Shown here piece after piece: positions 16,835 to 25,024 of a stretch of DNA of 64,000 nt (its first letter is position 1; each line of letters begins with the position of its first letter). Made by a program: the position numbers and the translations under genes. Below the pieces are notes generated by a model, which ran no database searches, was not told the DNA's origin, and saw only the letters and a program-made list of their open reading frames with translations. Origin of the DNA: Plut-88900 sp963668115. GTDB lineage: Bacteria > Chloroflexota > Dehalococcoidia > Plut-88900. Location: assembly GCA_963668115.1 (NCBI GenBank), contig OY764147.1, forward strand, positions 1,736,001-1,800,000. The letters run 5' to 3'.

Positions 16835-18019
16835 TCAAGCCTCTTCTTCGTTGCCCTCTTCTTCTAATTCGTTGACTATGGGAGTTAGTGTCTCGATGAA
16901 GGCTTTTACCGTGTTGGAAAGTCTGTCAGCGAGTTCATCGTCCAGGGAGTCGGCGGAATGGGTTAGCACTACCCGTTTGTCTTCCAGCAACGGTTCTGAT
17001 GCCACTCCCAACGACCTGAGCTTGTTTGACAACTCCCCAATCGCCTCCCGCTCCTGCAGTCTAGCCTGTAGCGCGCTGGATAGGTAAGCCAATTCTACGT
17101 CTGCCTTATTAGGCTGTGCTTGGTCATCAAAGAAGAGATTCACCATATACGATAAGCGCCAATTACCCCAAGGTTGGCTTGCGTACCAAAAGTGATAGTA
17201 ACGCCATCCTCCCGTATCTCCAGCCCATCTACTTTTCCTGTTCGGTCGGACTTCCTGGGGGAGGTCGCTCATTACACGAGTGCCTACATTCCGCATGAAA
17301 GCAGTGACATGATCTCCACTGTTTCTTGCGAACGTTTCAGTTAGCGTAATGCCCAAGTTGCTGACTACACCATCTTTGTCTCGTCTGATAGCAACCTTCA
17401 CCATATAGTCTTCCGCTCCAGGCACGGGGATGATGGTATTTGCATGTACGTACATGGATTCCCCGTCCTGATATGGCGTCAACTGCACGCAGGTTATCAA
17501 TTTGGGCGACTTACCGTTCAACCACAGAGCAGCGGAGGTCACTTCAGGAGCGAAGCGATGGCTTACAAGGATTATGCGCTGGTCGTTGTTCAGGCTATTC
17601 AGGTCATCTTTATTGAGGTGTCGGCGTAACTTGGTCTCCGCTTCTATCGTCGACGAACCATCATAACCTTCGAGTATTTCGACGATTTCTTTTGCACTGG
17701 TCTTTTGGAAATAGCTTGCGTACTTGATTGCCTGCCAGTAGGCATCAGCCCCGGAGTCGTCACGCTTAAGTTCAATTATGACAAGCTTGCCGTCCGAGTC
17801 GACAGCTAATAGATCCGGCCTTTCGTTCGTCTTATCGAATTCGCTGAATTCCTTGCCGATTATCAGCAAGTCTTCTCCCAGGATGGTTGGGTTAGCAGCT
17901 ACCCATTGCTGAATGTTCCGCCGCTCCTGAAGCCTCAGACGAGAGAATTCGGTCTCTTCAATCGGTCTACTCTGGTTTTCTTTGGGGTCTATTTTGAACA
18001 GTTGAGGGGCAGCATTCAT
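16835..18019 (-). CDS. PD-(D/E)XK nuclease-like protein
   Basis: 394 residues from ATG 18019; a further upstream frame is only the shadow of the next gene. The N-terminus (LRLQERRNIQQWVAANPTIL, then LLIIGKEFSEF) and the motif D69 ... E83-L-K85 (RPDLLAVDSDGKLVIIELKR) form the PD-(D/E)XK active site found in NucS-like/DUF91 nucleases. The C-terminal 250 residues match nothing I know. Base composition is visibly lower in GC and codon use is more even than in neighbours, so it was probably acquired. A DNA repair or defence function is inference. Confidence 0.7.
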   Translation of the reverse strand: MNAAPQLFKIDPKENQSRPIEETEFSRLRLQERRNIQQWVAANPTILGEDLLIIGKEFSEFDKTNERPDLLAVDSDGKLVIIELKRDDSGADAYWQAIKYASYFQKTSAKEIVEILEGYDGSSTIEAETKLRRHLNKDDLNSLNNDQRIILVSHRFAPEVTSAALWLNGKSPKLITCVQLTPYQDGESMYVHANTIIPVPGAEDYMVKVAIRRDKDGVVSNLGITLTETFARNSGDHVTAFMRNVGTRVMSDLPQEVRPNRKSRWAGDTGGWRYYHFWYASQPWGNWRLSYMVNLFFDDQAQPNKADVELAYLSSALQARLQEREAIGELSNKLRSLGVASEPLLEDKRVVLTHSADSLDDELADRLSNTVKAFIETLTPIVNELEEEGNEEEA

Positions 18020-18060
18020 TGCCGAGCTCGCAGGATCATGCAGGATGTAGGGGGGTGGGG

Positions 18061-19215
18061 TTAGACGATGGTTAGGTCCCGGGAGGTTTGGGAGAGGATT
18101 TGGGCGCCGGTGTCTGTTACGAGGACGTTGTCTATGATGCGGGCGCCGAGCTTTTCCTGAGGGAGGAAGACGGGGGGTTCGATGGAGAGGACCATGCCGC
18201 TGCGGAGGGGCTCGTCGGTGGAGCCGTCCATCTGGATGTCTTCGGACCACCTGGGGGGGAAGCTGGGGGCGATGCCGTAGCCGCTGGTGTGCCAACGGCC
18301 TTCCTCCATGCCCGCATCGCCTATGACCTTCTTAGCTGCCTCATGGGGGACGGAGGCGGGCACGCCGTCTTTGATGGCGGCTATCTGGGCATCGCAGGCG
18401 TCACGGACGACCTGGTAGACCTCTTTCATGCGGTCGGTCGGCTGGCCGATGCAGAGGACGCGGCCGATGGTGCAGGTGTAGCGGCGGTAGGCGGCGCCGT
18501 ATTCGTGGTGGACTAGGTCGCCTTGCTGCATGACGCGCTCGGAGGGGAAGCCGTGGGAGTAGACGGTGCGCTCTCCGCTGACGAAGTTCATGGGGCTGGA
18601 GGTGAAGTCGCCGAAGTTGGCGATCATGGTGCGGTGCATTTCGGCGACGACTTCAAACTCGGTCTTGCCGGCGGCGAGGGTGTCGACGCAGGTTTGGTGG
18701 ACGGCGTCGTTGATGTCGGAGGCTTTGCGGATGTAGGCGAGCTCGGCGGGGGACTTGACGAGCTTGAGCTTTTCGACGAGGCCGGTGGGTTCGGAGACTA
18801 GGGAGTCGCCGAGGATGTCGCGTAGTTGAAGGTAGTCGTGGACGGAGAGGTAGGTCTCGGGGACTTCGAGGCCGATCCTGCGGTTGAGGTAGCCTTTCTC
18901 TTCGAGGATGCCTTTGAGGATGGTTACGGCGTGATCGCCCGGGTCGCGGTCCCAGCCTCGAACGTCGTCGGCCAGGGATTCCTGTTGTGCTTCGAATACG
19001 TCGGCGAAGCGGGTCTGGAGCGTGAGGTCGCGGGGTTCGAGGGTGAATAGGAGGGCCTGGAACTCCTGGTAGCCCTTGATGCGGCTGCCGATGAGCCAGT
19101 GGATGTGGACGGGGTGGGTGACGATGAGGAGGTCAATGCCGACCTCTTCCATGGCGCGGCGGGTCCTGGTCTGGCGGTCTTCGAACTCGGCAATCTCGAA
19201 GTCCAGGGTGGTCAT
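18061..19215 (-). CDS. M24-family creatinase/ectoine-hydrolase-like protein
   Basis: 384 residues from ATG 19215 with a creatinase N-domain (residues 1-150) and a pita-bread C-domain. The five metal ligands of aminopeptidase P-type enzymes (D, D, H, E, E) are largely lost: the first two positions read E and T in HHEYGAAYRRYTCTIGR, the His position reads Y in SGYGIAPSFPPRW, and the final Glu reads I in GARIIDNV. Only the Glu in SIEPP remains. This, with the GYxI..PPxW pattern, points to the metal-independent creatinase/ectoine hydrolase (DoeA) group acting on a small amide, not a dipeptidase. Substrate unknown. Confidence 0.75.
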   Translation of the reverse strand: MTTLDFEIAEFEDRQTRTRRAMEEVGIDLLIVTHPVHIHWLIGSRIKGYQEFQALLFTLEPRDLTLQTRFADVFEAQQESLADDVRGWDRDPGDHAVTILKGILEEKGYLNRRIGLEVPETYLSVHDYLQLRDILGDSLVSEPTGLVEKLKLVKSPAELAYIRKASDINDAVHQTCVDTLAAGKTEFEVVAEMHRTMIANFGDFTSSPMNFVSGERTVYSHGFPSERVMQQGDLVHHEYGAAYRRYTCTIGRVLCIGQPTDRMKEVYQVVRDACDAQIAAIKDGVPASVPHEAAKKVIGDAGMEEGRWHTSGYGIAPSFPPRWSEDIQMDGSTDEPLRSGMVLSIEPPVFLPQEKLGARIIDNVLVTDTGAQILSQTSRDLTIV

Positions 19216-19231
19216 GGGTAGGCCCTTTCTG

Positions 19232-19582
19232 CTAGGTGTCGGGGGAGGGTGGGGCGCCGTCGGCGGGGGCGAAGGTCTCGGCGATGGTGGAGAGGATGTC
19301 GTCGCCGGGGGGGCCGGCGAGGAGGTCAACGTTGATGGCCTGGAGGGTCTCGGTGTGGACGCCGGCGCGGAGGCCGAATTCGAGGGAGAGCCGGGCGGCG
19401 GCTTCGGGGTCTTCGGCTTCGGCGATGAGCACGAAGTCGTACCTACCGAGGACCATGTAGCGGGATAGGAGGGTGGCGCCGGGTACGGCGACCTGCTTGG
19501 CGACGTCGTTAATGAGGTCGGGGTTGTCGATCAGCTTCTGCTGGCCGTCGGTGGTGAGGGTGGCGAGGAGTATGTAAAGCAT
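19232..19582 (-). CDS. GYD-domain protein
   Basis: 116 residues from ATG 19582 (MLYILLATLTTDGQQKL). The LGRYDFVLIAEAEDPEAAARLSLEFG block is the GYD domain, a ferredoxin-like stress-response barrel of unknown activity. It is 16 bp upstream of the M24 gene on the same strand and is likely cotranscribed with it. Confidence 0.8.
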   Translation of the reverse strand: MLYILLATLTTDGQQKLIDNPDLINDVAKQVAVPGATLLSRYMVLGRYDFVLIAEAEDPEAAARLSLEFGLRAGVHTETLQAINVDLLAGPPGDDILSTIAETFAPADGAPPSPDT

Positions 19583-19659
19583 GGTGTGAGCCGTCGGGTG
19601 AGGGTTTGGGGGGATTGTAGCATAGGGGCGCGGGTGAGATAAGCTGGGGGGAGGGGGGT

Positions 19660-19760
19660 GAGGGGCGCGCAGGGCACCCACGAGGGACGCCCCTACGGGG
19701 GAGGGGGGTGAGTGGGGGAGACCCTAGATTCCCGTGTCGGGGCACGGGAATGACGGGTTA
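19660..19760. repeat. Dispersed repeats R2 and R1 side by side
   Basis: R2 block (GGCACCCACGAGGGACGCCCCTACGGG) at about 19674-19702, followed by R1 (GATTCCCGTGTCGGGGCACGGGAATGACGG, an imperfect palindrome) at 19728-19757. The R1 copy overlaps the 3' end of the 182-residue gene. Confidence 0.65.
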
Positions 19761-20272
19761 GGGGGTGGGGATGAGGGGGGTGGGGATGAGTTGCGGGGTT
19801 GTAGGCGATTATTCAGGCAGGAGGGATGGATTCCTGCCTCCGCAGGAATGACGGAAGAAGGGGTGTGGGGGGAGTTTCGGGGGGAGCGACGGCGGGGGCG
19901 ACGGGGGCGGCTGAGGACCTGGATGCGGGTGGGGCGTTCGAGCCTGTAGTCGAGGAGTTTGGCGGGGCCGGGTCCTTTGAGGTAGGGGACGACGCGGGCG
20001 TCGAAGGCGATGGAGGTGCGGGGGCGTATGCGAGAGCTCCACTTTCCTTCCCGGAACCAGATGTGGTCAGTGAGCTGGGCGCCGGTCTCGGAGTTCTTGA
20101 CGTCGACCAGCAGGATGCGGCGGTTGCCTTTGTGGCGCCTTCTCAGTACGGCGGTGAAGCGGGTGCGGATGCCTGAGAGGTTTTCCAGGTACCTTCTGTA
20201 TCGCCTGGCTTTTCTCGGCCTTCTCGGTCTTCTCAATGCTTGCTCCAGGTTAGATTCGGAGGGTTGCGGCAT
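19724..20272 (-). CDS. Hypothetical protein with repeat-derived C-terminal tail
   Basis: 182 residues. Residues 1-115 look genuine: a strongly basic helix (RRPRRPRKARRYRRYLENL), then a beta-rich core (RRILLVDVKNSETGAQLTDHIWFREGKW with FDARVVPYLKG), a pattern I associate with small phage- or plasmid-type OB-like hypotheticals; no function is assigned. From residue 135 on it reads through R1 repeats (SVIPAEAGIHPSC, then FPCPDTGI), so the tail is a product of repeat insertion. The ATG immediately follows the TGA of the 437-residue gene. Confidence 0.6.
   Translation of the reverse strand: MPQPSESNLEQALRRPRRPRKARRYRRYLENLSGIRTRFTAVLRRRHKGNRRILLVDVKNSETGAQLTDHIWFREGKWSSRIRPRTSIAFDARVVPYLKGPGPAKLLDYRLERPTRIQVLSRPRRPRRRSPRNSPHTPSSVIPAEAGIHPSCLNNRLQPRNSSPPPSSPPPNPSFPCPDTGI
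19826..19857. repeat. R1 repeat copy inside a coding tail
   Basis: GGATTCCTGCCTCCGCAGGAATGACGG, a near palindrome of the family that translates as VIPAEAGIH on the minus strand. It lies in frame inside the 182-residue gene. Confidence 0.7.
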
Positions 20273-21586
20273 TCAGTTTTGGGGCAGGGTTTCAATAGGG
20301 TCAGGGAGGGGGGCGGCCTCGGGCGATGCGGGGGGGTTGGATGGGTCTTCGTCATGGGGTGGCGAGTAGGCGGGACGCGGGCCTCCCCCCGCTCGTACTT
20401 CGACGGGCTCAGCATGAGCGGCCCCACCGCCGGGGAGGGCGCCCACGAGGGACGCCTCTACGGGGGAGGGGGGTGAGTGGGGAGACCCTGGATTCACGCC
20501 ATAGGCGCACTTCCAGCCCGGTCGGGGCACGGGAATGACGGAGGGGTTGGGGGAGGTATCGTCATCAGGGTCGAAGTCGTCATCATCGTCGGGGGATAGC
20601 TGGTCCGGATCATCGGGGTCGGGCCATTGTTCATATTCGTCATCGGGGTCTTCATCGAAGGTGTCAGTGTCGTCAGAGAGATCATCGTCGGACAGGCCGT
20701 AGTAGCTGGACTCGGCCTCATCCAGGGCGTCCATCGTGGCGAAGTACTCTTCATCTTCGTGGGGCCAGGGGTCGTTGGGGTCGATGAGGCCGTATTCGCG
20801 CCGGGTCCGGAGGGGTATCAGGTCTCTCCAAGGCCACCACTTGTCTCCGGGTTTGGCCTTGCGTACGGGGAGTAGGTCGAAGAAGGATATTTCTCCTTCG
20901 TCAACGGTCTGGTGGAATATCTTCTTGATTAGGTTGTCGATCTGTTCCTGGTCGGTGAGCTGTTTGGGGGCCTTGGCCTGGGCGGAGAAGGCCCGGATGA
21001 TGAGTCGGAGGCAGCGGTTTACCTGGGTGTAGTCGAGGGGGCGCGTGCTCAAGAGGCGGTTGGTCAGGGAGCGGAGGAGGGCTATTTCGCCGTCTATGCC
21101 GGTGCTGTCGGGTGACAGGCGGGGCAGGGAGGGGCGAACGTAGTTCAGGGAGCGGCGACGGTTGGGGCGACGGCCCCTGGGCCTTCTGCCGCGCCCGACG
21201 GGGCGGGAAGTCTTCCGCGGCGCAGTGCCGCAGGCATCCGCATCGACGCCCGGTAAGGCGGAGCGGGAAGTCATCCGCGGCGCAGTGCCGCAGGCATCCG
21301 CATCGACGCCCGGTAAGGCGGAGCGGGGAGTCATCCGCGGCGCAGTGCCGCAGGCATCCGCTTCAACGCCCGGTGAGGCGGAGCGGGGATTCATCCGCGG
21401 CGCAGTGCCGCAGGCATCCGTGCCCTGGTAGGTAGCCTGGGTACGGGCATTCTTCCGCGGCCTGGGGCCGCGGGCATCCGCGAGGGAATCGGGCATGGGG
21501 AGACCAACCGCCTCTTGAGCAGGCGCCCCGGTGGAGGGGCGTCGGTGTTTTGACAGTGTTTTGTTGTGATGTTTGGGTGTAGACAT
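20273..21586 (-). CDS. Hypothetical protein with 20-residue tandem repeats and acidic tail
   Basis: 437 residues, unrecognised. Residues about 48-125 hold four tandem copies of a 20-residue unit (DACGTAPRMTSRSALPGVDA-like), encoded by exact 60-bp DNA repeats. A basic segment (GRGRRPRGRRPNRRR) follows. Then comes a helical domain (TGIDGEIALLRSLTNRLLSTRP to about residue 235) reminiscent of the small helical hypotheticals near Chloroflexota mobile DNA. Next are a WWPWRDLIP motif, a Glu/Asp-rich stretch (residues about 280-345), and a tail translated from dispersed repeats R1 and R2. The next gene starts at its stop codon. Confidence 0.6.
   Translation of the reverse strand: MSTPKHHNKTLSKHRRPSTGAPAQEAVGLPMPDSLADARGPRPRKNARTQATYQGTDACGTAPRMNPRSASPGVEADACGTAPRMTPRSALPGVDADACGTAPRMTSRSALPGVDADACGTAPRKTSRPVGRGRRPRGRRPNRRRSLNYVRPSLPRLSPDSTGIDGEIALLRSLTNRLLSTRPLDYTQVNRCLRLIIRAFSAQAKAPKQLTDQEQIDNLIKKIFHQTVDEGEISFFDLLPVRKAKPGDKWWPWRDLIPLRTRREYGLIDPNDPWPHEDEEYFATMDALDEAESSYYGLSDDDLSDDTDTFDEDPDDEYEQWPDPDDPDQLSPDDDDDFDPDDDTSPNPSVIPVPRPGWKCAYGVNPGSPHSPPSPVEASLVGALPGGGAAHAEPVEVRAGGGPRPAYSPPHDEDPSNPPASPEAAPLPDPIETLPQN
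20385..20545. repeat. R2 plus R1 repeat pair within the hypothetical gene
   Basis: R2 (TCGACGGGCTCAGCATGAG, GGGAGGGCGCCCACGAGGGACGCC) at about 20398-20470, followed by GATTCACGCCATAGGCGCAC and the R1 palindrome ending GGGCACGGGAATGACGG near 20545. Both are translated as the tail of the 437-residue protein. Confidence 0.7.
21205..21480. repeat. 60-bp tandem repeat, about 4.5 copies
   Basis: Units begin at about 21211, 21271, 21331, 21391 and a diverged 21451, each with TCATCCGCGGCGCAGTGCCG and CAGGCATCCGCATCGACGCC. The period is exactly 60 bp, so the reading frame is kept. Each unit contains a GCGGC/GCCGC hairpin. Confidence 0.92.
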
Positions 21587-21952
21587 CGGGTCTAAACTTT
21601 AGTGTAGAATGTAAAACATAGAAGTCAATAGGTAAAATGGGCAATTTTGGGGGGATTTTTTGGGGGTGGTGGGGAGACGCGGGCCGCCCTGCCCCACCCC
21701 GCGGGATGTATTCCCGACTACTAGGGAATGACGGCATTAGGTGGGTGGGGATGATGGGGGTGGGTGGTGGGCTGGCGCGGCAGATTCACGCCTGAGGCGC
21801 ATCTTCGACCTCGCGGGGCATCGGAATGGGAAGGGGGTGAGTGGGGAGACACTGGATTCACGCCATAGGCGCACTTTCAGCCCGTGTCGGGGCACGGGAA
21901 TGACGAAAAAAAGAGGGGGAATGACGAGGAAAAAGTGGAAGGGGGGTGGGGG
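21587..21952. other. 366-bp intergenic region with repeats and a promoter-like AT patch
   Basis: No gene seen. R1 copies lie at 21709-21735 (ATTCCCGACTACTAGGGAATGACGG), about 21783-21828 and 21851-21904 (ending GGGCACGGGAATGACG). An AT-rich patch at 21590-21640 may hold the promoter for the minus-strand hypothetical pair, but I cannot place it firmly. Confidence 0.55.
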
Positions 21953-23233
21953 TTAGCTGCGGGTGTAGGTGGTCTGGGTGGGGCGGCGGGTTAGGTTTTG
22001 GGTGCGGACCTCGGAGGTTACGAGGGCAAGGTCGGTGAGGTATTGTTCGGCGATGTCGTGGTGGGAGTAGTCGAAGAAGAGGTGGATGCCTTCGGGGTCG
22101 ACGATGCGGTTGCTGTTCCAGCCTTTGTTGAGCATGCCGTCGTGGACGGCGAAGATGTCGAGGTCTTTTGAGGGGAGGTGCTGGGGGTCGGGGCCGAAGG
22201 CTATCAGGTAGGCGTGGGGAGTGCCGTAGACCCGGAGGCCGTCGATGGCGTTGATGCCGTCGATGAAGCGGTCCCGGGTGTTCAGGATTCTTTCGACGAT
22301 GCGGAGGTAGCCCTCTTCGCCGAGGTAGTTGAGGACGGCCCATGCGGAGGCGACGCCGCCGCCGGAGCGGGAGCCGGTGTTGCTGCGGGTGGAGTAGAGG
22401 CCGGAGGGCCAGTCTTCGAAGGTGAAGCGCTGGTATTCGACGAGGGCTTCGTCACGGAGGAGGAGGCCGGAGACGCCCTTGTTGGCGTAGCCGAGCTTGT
22501 GGACGTCGACGGATATGGAGGTGACGCCTTCGACGGCGAAGTCATAGTCGGGGACGGGGTAGCCGAGCTTTCGGGCGAAGGGGAGGACGAAGCCGCCGTG
22601 ACAGGCGTCGACGTGGCACCAGAGGTTGTGCTTTTGCGCGAGGGCGCCGATTTCAGAGATGGAGTCGTTGATGCCGTAGGGGTAGGAAGGGGCGGAGCCG
22701 GCGATGAGGATGGTGTTTTCGTTGATGGCGTCGGCCATGGCGTCCAGGTCGGCGCGGAAGTCCGTGCTGGTCGGGACCCGGACGGTCTTGATGCCGAGGA
22801 TGTGACCGGCTTTGTCGAAGGATGGGTGGGCGGCGCGGGGGACGACGATCTCGGGGGCGGTGGCGTCGGGTTTGTGGTCTCGGGCCCAGGCCCTGGCGGC
22901 CTTGACGGCAACTACTATGCTCTCGGTGCCGCCGGAGGTGAGGCTGCCGCCTGCGGCGTCGGGTGCGGAGAGCATTTCGAGGAGGGCGTCGAGGAGCTCA
23001 CTTTCGTACTTGACGAGGCTGGGGAAGAGGTCGGGGGCGAAGAGGGCGTTGTGGTTGATGTACATTTGATAGGCGTCGTTGGCGACCTGGACAACATCCT
23101 CACCGCCGAAGTAGCTGCCGCCCTTGAACTGCCGGGGGGCGTACCAGGGTTTGTCCTGGGCGTGGGCGGAGGTCATCTCGGCCTGGATGTCGGGCCAGGG
23201 TCGGGAGTTGGGGGGGAAGTGGGGTGGGGTCAT
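21953..23233 (-). CDS. Group II PLP-dependent decarboxylase / sphingosine-phosphate-lyase-like
   Basis: 426 residues. A full fold-type I enzyme: TSGGTESIVVAVKAAR (PLP phosphate site), HPSFDKAGHILG, VDACHGGFVLPFA (Asp for the pyridine N), and SVDVHKLGYANKG with the Schiff-base Lys. These motifs resemble bacterial sphingosine-1-phosphate lyase and tyrosine/aspartate decarboxylase homologues. The substrate is probably an amino acid or phospho-amino alcohol, but nothing in the neighbourhood fixes it. The gene is flanked by repeats on one side and the HNH gene on the other. Confidence 0.82.
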   Translation of the reverse strand: MTPPHFPPNSRPWPDIQAEMTSAHAQDKPWYAPRQFKGGSYFGGEDVVQVANDAYQMYINHNALFAPDLFPSLVKYESELLDALLEMLSAPDAAGGSLTSGGTESIVVAVKAARAWARDHKPDATAPEIVVPRAAHPSFDKAGHILGIKTVRVPTSTDFRADLDAMADAINENTILIAGSAPSYPYGINDSISEIGALAQKHNLWCHVDACHGGFVLPFARKLGYPVPDYDFAVEGVTSISVDVHKLGYANKGVSGLLLRDEALVEYQRFTFEDWPSGLYSTRSNTGSRSGGGVASAWAVLNYLGEEGYLRIVERILNTRDRFIDGINAIDGLRVYGTPHAYLIAFGPDPQHLPSKDLDIFAVHDGMLNKGWNSNRIVDPEGIHLFFDYSHHDIAEQYLTDLALVTSEVRTQNLTRRPTQTTYTRS

Positions 23234-23325
23234 GGGTGTGGCTCCTCCTCTGGAAGCGTAGAGTGCCTATACTGCTGCGATCGTTTCAAGGCCTTACATT
23301 CATGAATTCCAACGCCCACCTGGGT

Positions 23326-24018
23326 TTATTCTATTCTTGCGGATTTTTTAAGGTTATGCCTGACACAAAGAATTCGCACATTCTCCGGTGTGAGGCTGGT
23401 ACCACCCTTAGAGAATGGGAAATCGTGGTCAAAGTGGAGTTGATCCGTTGCTCCGCACATTACACATTGCCCTTTGTCTCGCTTATACACAAGTTGCTTG
23501 ATCCACGAGGGAATCTGTCGGCTAGGACTGGAATGTATGCTAGTGCCTTCATGAGGTCCGCTGGAATCAAATTGTGATTGCTCTAGCCAAAACTTGAAGA
23601 CCTTGCGTTTATTCTCAGTAATGTATTCGTACTCTTCTAGATTATAAAGGCCTCGATCAGTCCAAATGCCCGGTCTCATCTTCTCGTAAACTCGGAAAAC
23701 AGCCCGAGGAGCATCGCGATTCTTGTAGCCATCCACCCAAGAAGCAAATTTTCCATTCTCGGTTAGTCTTCCATCCCTCATGGCCCGGGGTTGGTCTAAG
23801 ATCTTAGGGTTGGGAGTATCATTCGTCCGCTGAACATCATGGCCTTCATATAGCAATATGGTGCCATCATCGCTCATTTCATCAGCGTACGGAGCATTCG
23901 ACCGCCGCGACATGAGAATTATTCCGTGGGCTGGAGGTGGTCTGAAATACATACCACGTTGCAGCGACATGCCCTGTCGACTACACATTTCCCAATATGT
24001 CAGAATCTCATCTTTCAT
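23326..24018 (-). CDS. HNH endonuclease
   Basis: 230 residues. The C-terminal 65 residues are a zinc-type HNH domain: CVMC, then HFDHDFPFSKGG, then NVRILCVRHN, with two CxxC-type pairs. The N-terminal 160 residues are unassigned and may recognise DNA. The gene is far richer in A+T than its surroundings, has its own promoter at 24164-24191 and looks recently acquired. Restriction or homing-like function is plausible; no methyltransferase is adjacent. Confidence 0.8.
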   Translation of the reverse strand: MKDEILTYWEMCSRQGMSLQRGMYFRPPPAHGIILMSRRSNAPYADEMSDDGTILLYEGHDVQRTNDTPNPKILDQPRAMRDGRLTENGKFASWVDGYKNRDAPRAVFRVYEKMRPGIWTDRGLYNLEEYEYITENKRKVFKFWLEQSQFDSSGPHEGTSIHSSPSRQIPSWIKQLVYKRDKGQCVMCGATDQLHFDHDFPFSKGGTSLTPENVRILCVRHNLKKSARIE

Positions 24019-24163
24019 ATCTTTTCATCCGTTATGTAGATGAGATTCGAACCAAGGTTACACTGAGTTCTGTAGTGTTTGGGTTGAGGGGTTAGAACTT
24101 CAGAATTCCGCACTGTGGATAAGAGGTATTCTGTTTGAATTTCACACCTACTTCCGGATGTGG

Positions 24164-24191
24164 AATATAGCAGGGGTAGAAGGAGGATCAA
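24164..24191 (-). promoter_or_regulatory. Promoter of the HNH gene
   Basis: Reading leftwards: TTGATC (24191-24186), 16-nt spacer ending TGC, TATATT (24169-24164), an extended -10. The leader would be about 140 nt. The -10 block TGCTATATTCC is the same as the one before the tRNA-Ala gene. Confidence 0.55.
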
Positions 24192-24238
24192 TGAATGTTG
24201 TGCTGAGAGGATGTACCCGGGTTAGGAGATTTGGAGGG

Positions 24239-24538
24239 TTAGGAGTCGGTTTTGAGGAGGGCAGGGCGGATTCTGGTGTTCCAGTCATCGTCGCCGGAGC
24301 GGCGTAGTTCTTCTACCAGTTGGGCGGTTTCTTTACCTACGTCTTCTTTCAACTGGGAGGCGGTCCGGTCGGCGGCGAGTTGGGTGACGGCGGTGCGGAG
24401 TTTCATGACGTACTCGGCGACTTCGTAGGCGGCTCGGTCGGAGGCGGAGCGGGCTTGCAGGGCCTCCAGCTTTTCGAGCCACTCCAGGCCCCTTTCGGCT
24501 TCTTCGAACCTGTCGTCAAGGGCGTCGGTGGTGGTCAT
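24239..24538 (-). CDS. Small helical protein of unknown function
   Basis: 99 residues from ATG 24538, which has TAGGAG 8 nt upstream. The sequence is almost entirely amphipathic helix with heptad-like spacing (DDRFEEAERGLEWLEKLEALQARS, then EVAEYVMKLRTAVTQLAADR), so a coiled coil is likely. No signal peptide or membrane segment. It lies between the HNH gene and the ACT protein; function unknown. Confidence 0.6.
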   Translation of the reverse strand: MTTTDALDDRFEEAERGLEWLEKLEALQARSASDRAAYEVAEYVMKLRTAVTQLAADRTASQLKEDVGKETAQLVEELRRSGDDDWNTRIRPALLKTDS

Positions 24539-24612
24539 CTGCGTACTCCTAAACGGGTGTCGGGCAAGCTGTCTTTCCTTCCAGTCGACAACGCACACCG
24601 GGCCTGGGGCAT

Positions 24613-25005
24613 CTAAACGATTGAATCCTGCCCGATCAGTTCTTCTGCCAGAGTCCGGTCGTCGGCTGTGAGGGCGACGGTTGCGTAACCTCCGTGCCGG
24701 TCGAGGATATGGAGGCTCTGGATGTTCACGCCGGCGCGCTTGAACTTTTCCGCGACCTTGGCGAGGGCGCCGGGTTCGTCGGGGAGGCGAACTACGAGCA
24801 CGTCATCAATCACCGCTCGATACCCGGCATCCGTGAGCACTCGGAGGGCTTCATCGGTGTTGTCGGCGGTTATGATAACGAGGCCGGTCTCGCCGGTGGT
24901 CTCGGTGTTGATGGAGCGGAGGTTGACGCCGGCCCCCGCAAGAACGCCGGCTATGGCCGCGATCACCCCAACTTCGTCCTTGACCATAACTATGATTCTG
25001 TCCAC
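24613..25005 (-). CDS. Tandem ACT-domain protein
   Basis: 130 residues from GTG 25005, chosen because GGGAGG lies 9 nt upstream and the protein then opens with the ACT strand VDRIIVMVKDEVGVIAAIAGVLA. A second ACT domain starts at about residue 64 (VLVVRLPDEPGALAKVAEKFKRAGVNI). ACT pairs bind amino acids and regulate neighbouring enzymes. It starts 19 bp after the stop of the histidine-decarboxylase-like gene, so it may sense that enzyme's substrate or product. Confidence 0.82.
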   Translation of the reverse strand: MDRIIVMVKDEVGVIAAIAGVLAGAGVNLRSINTETTGETGLVIITADNTDEALRVLTDAGYRAVIDDVLVVRLPDEPGALAKVAEKFKRAGVNIQSLHILDRHGGYATVALTADDRTLAEELIGQDSIV

Positions 25006-25024
25006 TCGGGGGCCCTCCCGGAAA

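Noticed and set aside
18020..18295. N-terminal extension of the PD-(D/E)XK gene
   Set aside because: The extra 92 codons are the antiparallel-frame shadow of the M24 gene (Arg/His/Pro-rich); the ATG at 18019 opens the real domain.
21205..21480. CRISPR array
   Set aside because: The whole 60-bp unit is repeated with no unique spacers, and it is in frame within a gene.
24036..24062. Functional tRNA gene
   Set aside because: Only a T-loop-like stretch is present; the T stem does not pair and no anticodon or acceptor arms can be formed.
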